Below, in pieces: positions 1 to 5,426 of a stretch of DNA of 5,426 bases. Both the position numbers and the translations under genes were made by a program. The DNA is from Verrucomicrobiales bacterium. Its GTDB lineage: Bacteria; Verrucomicrobiota; Verrucomicrobiia; Limisphaerales; SXQI01. The notes below the pieces were generated by a model, which was not told the origin of the DNA, ran no database searches, and saw only the letters and a program-made list of their open reading frames with translations. Each line of letters begins with the position of its first letter. The stretch's first letter is position 1. The stretch covers positions 1 to 5,426 of the forward strand of contig JAQGOX010000305.1 in NCBI GenBank assembly GCA_028293365.1, in the 5' to 3' direction.

Positions 1-90
1 CGAAAAAAGAATGAAACCGATCCGGTCGTTCCGCAATTGAAACGCTCGCTGAGCGATCCGATGGTTGTGACGAATACCGCGAGACCATGA
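1..90 (+). CDS. 3' end of an unrecognised upstream gene (partial)
   Basis: Frame 1 is open from the window edge to a TGA at 88-90 and gives 29 residues, ending in VVTNTARP. The other two forward frames hit stops within the first 40 bases, so this is the only frame that can carry coding sequence here. Its stop overlaps the ATG of the next gene as ATGA (87-90), the usual arrangement of co-translated genes in an operon. The visible tail is polar, with no membrane segment and no motif that I recognise, so no function can be given. The following genes suggest, but do not show, a role in the same surface-glycan locus. Confidence 0.6.
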   Translation, partial: RKKNETDPVVPQLKRSLSDPMVVTNTARP

Positions 91-1235
91 CGAATCGCTT
101 TACTTTGGATGGAAGCGACGCTTTGGAAGGGGAACTGTGCAAACTGACGCAGGACGCATTGGCGGGAGTGCGTGCACTCATCCCGAAACACCGCCTTCAA
201 GGATTAGTCTTGGGCGGCGGTTACGGTCGCGGCGAAGGCGGAGTCTTAAATACGAAGCACGGACACCGGCCCTACAACGACCTCGAATTCTTTGTTTTCC
301 TGCGCGGTTCGACCTGGCTGAATGAACGCAAATACCGCGATCCGTTGCACCACCTTGGTGAGGAATTGTCGGTCAAAGCGGGAATTGAGGTCGAATTCAA
401 GATTCTTTCGCTGGAGAAATTTCGAGCGAGCCCAGTCTCGATGTTTTATTACGATCTGATTTCCGGTCATAAAATTGTCACGGACGATGAGACCTTGCTA
501 AGTGACTGCGAGCACCACCGCGCAGCGCACCGAATTCCTTTGTACGAGTGTTCCCGACTCCTGATGAATCGTTGCTCCGGTTTGCTCTTTGCGCTTGATC
601 GTCTGCAACGCAACCCATTTTCGGCTGGTGACTCTGATTTTGTTGGGAGGAATATCGCCAAAGCACAGCTCGCTTTCGGAGACGTTTTGCTCGCGGCTTG
701 CGGCCAGTACCACTGGAGCTGCCGGGAGCGGCACCGGCGCCTTCCCAAATTGCGGGAGGAGATTAACGCCCCTTGGGTGGAACAGATTTGCGAAGAGCAT
801 ACCGAAGGGCTTTTATTTAAACTTCATCCGCAAGCTGCAGATGAACCAGCGTGCAACTTTGTTGAACGCCATGCGCGGCTTTCCGAACTGGGGCGTAAAC
901 TCTGGCTCTGGCTTGAGAGCCGGCGTCTTAATTCGAAATTCCCTAATGTTCGTGCATATGCTTTTGCCCCTCAGAAGAAATGTCCTGAAGTTCATTCGAT
1001 TAAAGCGCGCGCAATTTCCGCCAGGGCTTTTGGCATCTCTTCCTTGGTCCAACGCGGATCCCATCGATATCCAAGGGAGCGGCTTTTGAACGCTCTTCCA
1101 CTGCTGCTTTGGGATTCCGAAGCAACCCGGGAGCCGGCTGTGGCCCAATTTATTCAAAAACAACTCCGAACCTCATCAATCGATTACCACGAATGGGTTC
1201 TGGCCTACCAAAGAATTTGGGGCCGATTTAATTGA
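87..1235 (+). CDS. Nucleotidyltransferase-fold protein with long helical C-terminal region
   Basis: The 382-residue product is probably soluble and cytoplasmic; no signal peptide or membrane segment is visible. Residues 43-52 (GGGYGRGEGG) followed by N64-D65-L66-E67 match the polymerase-beta-type nucleotidyltransferase signature: a glycine-rich turn, then an acidic pair D-x-E that binds metal. E101 or E103 in a following strand (IEVEFKIL) could be the third carboxylate. These enzymes as a superfamily move a nucleotide from an NTP to a sugar, antibiotic, RNA or protein; the substrate here cannot be read. Residues 150-280 look mostly helical and include an AKAQLAFGDVLLAACGQY stretch (191-208), perhaps a substrate-binding or HEPN-like helical domain. 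The ATG overlaps the upstream stop; the Shine-Dalgarno is weak (GAG at 81-83), so translational coupling is likely. The fold is fairly secure, the function unknown. Confidence 0.8.
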   Translation: MTNRFTLDGSDALEGELCKLTQDALAGVRALIPKHRLQGLVLGGGYGRGEGGVLNTKHGHRPYNDLEFFVFLRGSTWLNERKYRDPLHHLGEELSVKAGIEVEFKILSLEKFRASPVSMFYYDLISGHKIVTDDETLLSDCEHHRAAHRIPLYECSRLLMNRCSGLLFALDRLQRNPFSAGDSDFVGRNIAKAQLAFGDVLLAACGQYHWSCRERHRRLPKLREEINAPWVEQICEEHTEGLLFKLHPQAADEPACNFVERHARLSELGRKLWLWLESRRLNSKFPNVRAYAFAPQKKCPEVHSIKARAISARAFGISSLVQRGSHRYPRERLLNALPLLLWDSEATREPAVAQFIQKQLRTSSIDYHEWVLAYQRIWGRFN

Positions 1236-1240
1236 GAACA

Positions 1241-2500
1241 ATGAAACTGCTCGTTTTTTATCCTTACGTCCCGTATCCACTCAATCGCGGAGCGCACTAT
1301 CGCCTTTATCATCTGCTTAAGGGACTCGCGCGCGATCACGCGGTCGATTTGATTGCACTTTCTGAGAACTTTGAGGGATATAATCACAAAGATATTTTCG
1401 AAGAGTTTTGCGGGCGCGTTCATTTTGTTGCTTTCAATCACCCGGCCTGGGAGAAGTTTTTCCCGCGCCGCATTCTGAACGCGTTGCCTTCCACGATCGC
1501 GCACTGGACTATTCCAGCGGTCGAACGCGCCCTCGATGAAATGCTGTCTACCGGCAATTACGATGCGGTTCACATTTGCGACATCGTGCTGGCACAGTAC
1601 TTTCTAAAGAAGAACCGCCGCTGGCCCTTGATTGTGGACCGCACCCGCGTCGATTTGCAGTACCAGCTCATGGAGCAAAAGCGGATGAAGTTTTCGTTGA
1701 AGTCACGCGCTCTTAACCTCGAGAATTTGGCCAAACTTTGGAATTACGAGCGCGCCGTGGCGCAGGCCAGCCGTTTCCAGGTAGTCTGCGGGCCGGATGA
1801 CGAGTCTTTTACCCGGAAATATATCAGCAAACAAGTGCCGGTCAGCGTTATTCCCAATGGTGTCGATCTCTCGTATTTCAATCCCGAGTCGAGCACGGAG
1901 GCTCGCGATGCCCATCCGACCGTCGTTTTTTGTGGCGCGATGGATTATAATCCAAACGTTGACGCGTTACGCTGGTACTTTTCGGAGATTCATGGGCTCG
2001 TCAAAGCGCGTATTCCGGAACTTCGAGTTTTGATCGTAGGCAAAGATCCCATTCCCGAAGTTAAGGCCTACGGTATTAAGGCCGGAGTGGAGGTTACCGG
2101 TGGAGTGCCGGACGTTCGTCCTTACTATCGCCGGGCCTGGGTTCAGATTGTACCCATTCGTATAGGCGGTGGCACGCGCCTTAAGATTGTCGAATCATTG
2201 GGAATGAAAACCGCCGTCGTTTCGACAACCATTGGTGCGCAGGGTCTGGGCTTGCGCCACGGCATTGATATTTTGCTGGGCGATACGGTCAAGGACTTCG
2301 CGGACCAGGTAATTATAGCGCTTGGGGACCCGGCGTTGCGCTTAAAGCTGGAAGAGCAGGGGATCGAAAGTGCCCGCACCCGGTTGTCCTGGGTCGGCCT
2401 TGGACAGCAATTAAGCGACCTTTACACCCGGGAACGGTTGGGCTTGCCCGCTAATCCATCGAAAACAATGCCCGAACCGGAATTAGTAAGCGGGCCTTGA
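1241..2500 (+). CDS. Glycosyltransferase family 4 (GT-B fold)
   Basis: This 419-residue cytoplasmic enzyme probably transfers a sugar from a nucleotide-sugar donor to a growing surface glycan; donor and acceptor cannot be told. The start (MKLLVFYPYVPYPLNRG) has the first strand and glycine loop of the N-terminal Rossmann domain. IPNGVDLSYF (204-213) is the interdomain segment, FCGAMDYNPN (230-239) opens the C-terminal domain, and GGGTRLKIVE (309-318) is the donor-binding motif. E318 is the second Glu of the family's E-x7-E motif; the first position is Gly310, as in GGGTR-type members. Length is normal. ATG at 1241 is chosen because the family motif begins directly after it. A TTG at 1232, which overlaps the upstream stop as TTGA, would add only three residues (GGGG at 1219-1222 is a possible ribosome site for it). 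It lies 5 bases after the nucleotidyltransferase-like gene, so one transcript is likely. Confidence 0.93.
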   Translation: MKLLVFYPYVPYPLNRGAHYRLYHLLKGLARDHAVDLIALSENFEGYNHKDIFEEFCGRVHFVAFNHPAWEKFFPRRILNALPSTIAHWTIPAVERALDEMLSTGNYDAVHICDIVLAQYFLKKNRRWPLIVDRTRVDLQYQLMEQKRMKFSLKSRALNLENLAKLWNYERAVAQASRFQVVCGPDDESFTRKYISKQVPVSVIPNGVDLSYFNPESSTEARDAHPTVVFCGAMDYNPNVDALRWYFSEIHGLVKARIPELRVLIVGKDPIPEVKAYGIKAGVEVTGGVPDVRPYYRRAWVQIVPIRIGGGTRLKIVESLGMKTAVVSTTIGAQGLGLRHGIDILLGDTVKDFADQVIIALGDPALRLKLEEQGIESARTRLSWVGLGQQLSDLYTRERLGLPANPSKTMPEPELVSGP

Positions 2501-2529
2501 TGCACGAATTTAGAAGTATGCCCTCGAAC
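2501..2529. other. Convergent intergenic gap without visible terminator
   Basis: Only 29 bases separate the stop codons of the two converging genes. The sequence is plain, with no GC-rich stem followed by a T-run on either strand. The only pairing possibility I see, GGGC just before the first stop and GCCC after it, is four bases long. Transcription from each side therefore probably runs into the opposite gene or ends by another mechanism such as Rho. Confidence 0.6.
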
Positions 2530-3948
2530 TCAGGCTGTTTGGTAAACTTCCTCGTTTCGTCCGACTTTTGCGCTCGTTTTCAGCATCTTCTTGCGCGCTT
2601 CGACTCTCCGCCAGCTTTCGATTTTGGCCGTTGTGGCCAGCATCAGCATCCAGAGCATTAGATTCCGCGGCTGCGTCAGGACCCGTTCCAACGTGCTTTG
2701 GACGTAATTGATTCCGCATCCGATCGCGATTCCCAGGCTGACGCACCCCACCAGGTGATGGCGAAAAAACATCATCGCGCGCAGGTTCCAAAGTAGAAAT
2801 ACGGACATCAGCACTACGTAGCAGGCCAATGTTTGGTAGCCTGTTTCTGCCAGTATCAACCAGTACACGCTTTCCACGACTCCCTTTTGGTAGGCAGGGT
2901 CAACGGGGTTCCCATTAGCGCGCTGCCAGTCATCAATTTTATCGCCGTATGGGAAGGGTTTATTGATGACACGCGCGAAATTATTCCAACCGATTCCCAG
3001 TGGATAATCGCGCAGCATTTCGCGGGACGCCGCATTTAACATGACTCGGGTTCGTTTGCTTTCATCGTTTCCATAATCGTTGAAGCGGCCGACGATGGTG
3101 TTGAACGTCATCAGTATGCCGAATATTCCGATCGCAGCCAGGACCGCCGTTCCTCCAATCCGCCGCCTGGTTGGCCGGTCGATTAAACTCAGAAGCACAA
3201 CTCCAATGGTTCCGACCGCAAACATCACGAGCGCTCCCCGCGAAAGGGTCGCTTGAACAATGGCGGCGCAGGCTACAAACGCAAACAGCAGAAAATTAGC
3301 CCCCTTTTCTTTAGGTCCAAGTCCAACCGCCAGGAAAACCATACCGATCATGGACGCAAACATTGCCAGCGCATTTTGATGTTCGAATGTTCCCGGCACC
3401 TGATAAATGTGCCCGACATACTTCATCTTCATCACGGCGACCAGTTCCCAGGTCATAGTGATTGCCATGGAAGTTAAGAGGAATCGCAAATCTTCGTCCG
3501 TCTGCAGGAAATTATAACCCGCGACAAAAATGATCGAGATCTTTACTGCTTTTAGCGCGGCCATTAACACGAAAACGGGCTCCGGCGCATTGATAATCGA
3601 GACGAAACTGAGCGAGCAATAAACAAAATAAAGAAACAGCCCGGGCGGAAGGAGTTTTACCTTTCGCCAGTTTCCAAAGACCTGGGCGAAAAATAATGCC
3701 GAAGCCGCCACCTCAATCAGATAAAAATGAAATCCTCGCGAATGACCTCGGTACAAAATGGGATCCAGCGTCAGTCCCCACTCTCCCGGCTCAAAAATTC
3801 CTTCGATTGTGAGAAAGCAAATCAGAAAAAATGTGATTCGATGCCAACGCGGGCGCTTTCGCATGAAAAAGCCGACGGCCGGAGCTGCCAGAAAAAACAG
3901 AAATACCAGAATGGTGAATTTTAAAACGTCCGACGCTGATTCCACCAA
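2530..3948 (-). CDS. O-antigen ligase / Wzy-like polymerase family membrane protein
   Basis: The 472-residue product is an integral inner-membrane protein with about 10-12 hydrophobic segments (for example near 10-28, 73-90, 103-120, 125-146, 190-210, 236-256, 265-283, 370-388 and 427-440). Members of this family join or polymerise lipid-linked glycans on the periplasmic face. Supporting motifs are GTFEHQNALAMF (186-197), TLSRGALVMF (234-243) with conserved Arg237, a long hydrophilic loop (about 284-358) containing RDYPLGIGWNNF (313-324), and VESVYWLILAETGY (358-371). Ligase and polymerase cannot be separated by sequence alone; a protein O-glycosylation ligase is also possible. The start is TTG (3948) or the adjacent GTG (3945). 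An in-frame stop at 3955-3957 rules out an earlier start, and the first in-frame ATG (codon 29) would remove the first membrane segment. No clear Shine-Dalgarno is visible. It runs against both neighbouring genes, so it has its own transcript. The C-terminal tail (441-472) is basic and probably cytoplasmic. Confidence 0.9.
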   Translation of the reverse strand: MVESASDVLKFTILVFLFFLAAPAVGFFMRKRPRWHRITFFLICFLTIEGIFEPGEWGLTLDPILYRGHSRGFHFYLIEVAASALFFAQVFGNWRKVKLLPPGLFLYFVYCSLSFVSIINAPEPVFVLMAALKAVKISIIFVAGYNFLQTDEDLRFLLTSMAITMTWELVAVMKMKYVGHIYQVPGTFEHQNALAMFASMIGMVFLAVGLGPKEKGANFLLFAFVACAAIVQATLSRGALVMFAVGTIGVVLLSLIDRPTRRRIGGTAVLAAIGIFGILMTFNTIVGRFNDYGNDESKRTRVMLNAASREMLRDYPLGIGWNNFARVINKPFPYGDKIDDWQRANGNPVDPAYQKGVVESVYWLILAETGYQTLACYVVLMSVFLLWNLRAMMFFRHHLVGCVSLGIAIGCGINYVQSTLERVLTQPRNLMLWMLMLATTAKIESWRRVEARKKMLKTSAKVGRNEEVYQTA

Positions 3949-3954
3949 ATCAGC
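3935..3954 (-). promoter_or_regulatory. Perfect inverted repeat enclosing the ligase start codon
   Basis: GCTGATT (3935-3941) and AATCAGC (3948-3954) are exact reverse complements separated by six bases, CCACCA. In the - strand mRNA this gives a 7-bp stem with a 6-base loop. The GTG start candidate lies entirely in the loop and the TTG candidate begins at the last stem pair. Such a hairpin could gate ribosome access, or at the DNA level the repeat could be an operator. The repeat is seen directly; the function is inferred. Confidence 0.5.
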
Positions 3955-4132
3955 TTACGATTGCGCTGGCTTTTCACAATCAGGGGCGTCCCCTAGAAAG
4001 ATTGGTGTATTCACTGCGTCCACCAAAAGGGGCAGCCCTGATTTTCATCCGAATGGTGGTCGTTAGACTCGTCTGAATCGATGCTTCGCGTCGTCTGCAA
4101 AGAATGAATTTCGCTGGCTTGCGCCGTAAAGT
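3949..4132. promoter_or_regulatory. Divergent intergenic region between ligase and second glycosyltransferase
   Basis: About 184 bases separate the two divergent starts, so promoters for both directions should lie here. I see no convincing -35/-10 pair on either strand, and neither gene has a strong ribosome-binding site. The region holds a nested inverted repeat (separate entry) and two 9-base direct repeats: CGCTGGCTT at 3964-3972 and 4112-4120, and TCCACCAAA at 3941-3949 (its left copy in the ligase start) and 4019-4027. It also holds two very short ATG reading frames leading into the glycosyltransferase. Confidence 0.6.
3978..4043. repeat. Three-tier nested inverted repeat with a competing hairpin
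   Basis: Three perfect stems nest inside each other: AATCAGGG (3978-3985) with CCCTGATT (4036-4043), CCCCT (3990-3994) with AGGGG (4028-4032), and TTGGTG (4002-4007) with CACCAA (4021-4026). That is 19 pairs in 66 bases, with a 13-base loop. A local hairpin, AGGGG (3982-3986) with CCCCT (3990-3994), uses bases of both outer stems and so excludes them. After the structure, the + strand has only four T (4042-4045), too few for a convincing terminator. It may be a structured leader, an operator array or a REP-like dispersed palindrome. Confidence 0.6.
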
Positions 4133-4136
4133 ATGA
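4081..4136 (+). other. Two chained micro-reading frames before the second glycosyltransferase
   Basis: ATG at 4081 opens an 8-codon frame (MLRVVCKE) whose TGA (4105-4107) overlaps the ATG at 4104. That ATG opens a 10-codon frame (MNFAGLRRKV) whose TGA (4134-4136) overlaps the glycosyltransferase ATG at 4133. Each join is ATGA. This could pass ribosomes stepwise to a gene that lacks its own clear ribosome site. Frames this short arise easily by chance, and neither has a strong Shine-Dalgarno. Confidence 0.2.
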
Positions 4137-5374
4137 TTGTCGCACAGATATTGCGAAAATACGACCCGGCCCAATGGGGCGGGACCGAAAGTGCGGTCAA
4201 ACAGCTCGCCGATGGTCTTGCGTCACAAGGAGTTTCCTCCCGATTTTTCGCACCAAAACTGCCGCGCGAACCCCAGTTGGATCCACTAGCCGCTGCGGGT
4301 CATAGAGTTAATCGCTACCGCGCGTTTGTTCCGGTTGCCCGGATCAAACCAGAGCAGCGGGAACAGTTGATTTCGATCGGTGGGAATCTAATGTCGTTCG
4401 ATTTGCTCTGGAAGTTGTGGCGCGAGCCGGATCTGAATGTTATTCACACGCACACTGCCAATCGAATCGGAGGCATTGCCCTGGCGGTGGCTCGCAGGCG
4501 CGGTCTCCCCTCCGTTATAACCATTCATGGCGGGGCGTTGGACATTCCTCAAGCTGTAAAAGATGCCCTGGTCAAACCGCTGGAAGGTGGAATCGAGTGG
4601 GGCAAAATCTTCGGTGCTCCGCTTCGATCACGTCATGTTTTGCACGATGCAAACGCGATCGTTACATGCAATCCTAGGGAAGCCGGTTTGCTTCGCCAAA
4701 AGTTCCCATCCAAACGCATTCTGGTTCAACCACACGGTGTCACAATAAGCGCTTACCATGGCGAGCATCGTCCCGCAGCAGCAGCGGCCTTTCCCCAGAT
4801 TGTTGGGCGCGACGTGCTTCTGGTGCTCGGTAGAATCGATCCGGTGAAGAATCAGGGATTTGTGCTGCAACATATCAACGAGATTCTTCGCCGCTACTCT
4901 GAGTGCATTCTGGTCTTTGCCGGCGCCTGCACGGACGAAAGTTATGGTAAAGCCCTTAAGAAAGAAATCGAGCGAAGCGGGCTTGAGAAACGGGTCTTTT
5001 TCACTGGGGGAATTCCCCCTGGAGACGTGCGACTCATCGGCTTGCTTCAATCTGCAAAGGTCGTGGTTGTGCCATCATTATCTGAAACGTTTGGTTTGGT
5101 GATACTCGAAGCATGGGCCGCTGGAACGCCTGTGGTCAGCTCTCGCACTTCTGGGGCTTTAAGTTTGGTCGAACCGAATAAGAATGGCTGGCTTTTTGAC
5201 CTGGCCGAGCCTTCTCAGTTTTTGTCAGCTTTGGACGAAGCACTCGCTAACCCATCGAAGGCTAAACAGTTTGCCGCTGCCGGACACGATCTCGCGGCTC
5301 GTGAATATGACACCGCCATTCTCGCTCGGCATATTCGTAATCTCTACGAAGAACTTATTCAGGACGCTGCATGA
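4133..5374 (+). CDS. Glycosyltransferase family 4 (GT-B fold), retaining type
   Basis: This 413-residue cytoplasmic enzyme probably adds one sugar to the lipid-linked surface glycan from a nucleotide-sugar donor. The N-terminal domain has the acceptor-side GGTE loop (16-19), HTHTANR (105-111) and THGG-like IHGG (131-134). PHGV (200-203) marks the domain crossover, LGRIDPVKNQ (232-241) starts the donor domain, and SETFGLVILEAWAAG (317-331) holds the full E-x7-E motif with E318 and E326. Length is usual for the family. The sugar specificity cannot be read. ATG at 4133 is the first possible start, because TAA at 4127-4129 is in frame just upstream; the ribosome site is weak. Its stop overlaps the next ATG as ATGA (5371-5374). 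Compared with the first glycosyltransferase here it has the canonical donor motif and little visible similarity, so it is not a recent duplicate. Confidence 0.95.
   Translation: MIVAQILRKYDPAQWGGTESAVKQLADGLASQGVSSRFFAPKLPREPQLDPLAAAGHRVNRYRAFVPVARIKPEQREQLISIGGNLMSFDLLWKLWREPDLNVIHTHTANRIGGIALAVARRRGLPSVITIHGGALDIPQAVKDALVKPLEGGIEWGKIFGAPLRSRHVLHDANAIVTCNPREAGLLRQKFPSKRILVQPHGVTISAYHGEHRPAAAAAFPQIVGRDVLLVLGRIDPVKNQGFVLQHINEILRRYSECILVFAGACTDESYGKALKKEIERSGLEKRVFFTGGIPPGDVRLIGLLQSAKVVVVPSLSETFGLVILEAWAAGTPVVSSRTSGALSLVEPNKNGWLFDLAEPSQFLSALDEALANPSKAKQFAAAGHDLAAREYDTAILARHIRNLYEELIQDAA
5361..5364 (+). promoter_or_regulatory. Shine-Dalgarno-like AGGA for the last gene
   Basis: AGGA lies six bases before the ATG at 5371, inside the end of the glycosyltransferase gene. 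Together with the ATGA overlap it supports that start for the truncated downstream gene. Confidence 0.55.
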
Positions 5375-5426
5375 AATACGTCATCATCCGCGACGACGAT
5401 ACCAACACCCTCACACCGATCGAGTG
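5371..5426 (+). CDS. Start of a probable polysaccharide-deacetylase-like protein (partial)
   Basis: Eighteen codons are visible before the window ends. The first residues, MKYVIIRDDDTN, form a beta strand running into three aspartates. In NodB-type carbohydrate esterases the first strand ends in a metal-binding Asp-Asp pair, and the RDDD form is what I recall from deacetylase-like proteins in polysaccharide loci. Removal of acetyl groups from a glycan would suit the neighbours. With so little sequence the family is a reasoned guess. The start is well supported by ATGA overlap with the preceding gene and by an AGGA six bases upstream. It is most likely in one operon with the glycosyltransferase. 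Confidence 0.6.
   Translation, partial: MKYVIIRDDDTNTLTPIE

Noticed and set aside
589..1089. 166-codon + strand frame inside the nucleotidyltransferase-like gene
   Set aside because: It overlaps the real gene completely in another frame and shows no recognisable motif or coherent domain pattern.
87..1235. MNT-HEPN type toxin-antitoxin or other defence module
   Set aside because: The nucleotidyltransferase signature and helical C-terminal region are reminiscent, but the protein is one long chain, no separate toxin gene is present, and all recognised neighbours are glycan genes.
1232..1240. TTG start overlapping the upstream stop (TTGA) for the first glycosyltransferase
   Set aside because: It would add only three residues before a family-typical N terminus that starts at the ATG at 1241. 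It matches the overlap style of the locus and cannot be excluded, but ATG is the simpler choice.
2625..2639. TGGCC/GGCCA hairpin near the end of the ligase-like gene
   Set aside because: The 5-bp stem is inside the coding region about 95 bases before the stop and is not followed by a T-run, so it is not a terminator.
1230..3948. Exosortase / PEP-CTERM-linked glycan system
   Set aside because: A family 4 glycosyltransferase and an O-ligase-like protein are common there too, but no exosortase or PEP-CTERM protein is in this window, so the link is not supported.
4036..4046. Rho-independent terminator formed by the nested repeat
   Set aside because: The outer stem is followed by only four T, the enclosed loop is long, and no upstream + strand gene ends nearby that would need one.
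4628..5050. 140-codon - strand frame antisense to the second glycosyltransferase
   Set aside because: It lies fully inside a gene with clear family motifs, including LGRIDPVKNQ; its own translation shows no motif.
1..5426. CRISPR arrays, tRNA or rRNA genes, insertion sequences
   Set aside because: I saw no regularly spaced repeats, cloverleaf-like sequence, transposase motifs or terminal inverted repeats with target duplications.

Overview
This window is a fragment of a bacterial cell-surface polysaccharide locus (exopolysaccharide, capsule or O-antigen type). It holds four complete protein-coding genes and the edges of two more. Dense packing, stop/start overlaps and the absence of introns point to a bacterium. 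The protein styles (a GGGTR-type family 4 glycosyltransferase, an O-antigen-ligase-like membrane protein, and a deacetylase-like start with an RDDD motif) recall Verrucomicrobia and related soil bacteria. No marker gene is present, so that placement is only a guess.

Layout. Positions 1-90 are the 3' end of an unrecognised gene on the + strand. It overlaps by four bases (ATGA) a 382-codon gene whose product carries a polymerase-beta-type nucleotidyltransferase signature followed by a long helical region. Next on the same strand is a family 4 glycosyltransferase (1241-2500). Facing it, on the - strand, is a multi-spanning O-antigen ligase/polymerase-like protein (3948-2530); only 29 bases separate the two stop codons. 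A divergent region of about 180 bases (3949-4132) then separates the ligase from a second family 4 glycosyltransferase on the + strand (4133-5374). That gene overlaps, again by ATGA, the start of a probable polysaccharide-deacetylase-like gene cut by the window end.

How the genes could fit together (inference from families and context): the two glycosyltransferases would add sugars from nucleotide-sugar donors to a lipid-linked glycan in the cytoplasm. The membrane protein would polymerise or transfer the exported glycan on the periplasmic side, and the deacetylase-like protein would trim it. The nucleotidyltransferase-like protein has no obvious place in this scheme and is the least understood complete gene here.

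The most unusual non-coding signal is the divergent region. It contains a three-tier nested inverted repeat (3978-4043) with a competing local hairpin. Beside it, a perfect 7-bp inverted repeat (3935-3954) places the non-ATG start of the ligase gene at the tip of a hairpin. The hexamer AATCAG recurs four times across these two structures. Together they suggest a regulatory element (operator or RNA switch) or a repeated palindromic element.
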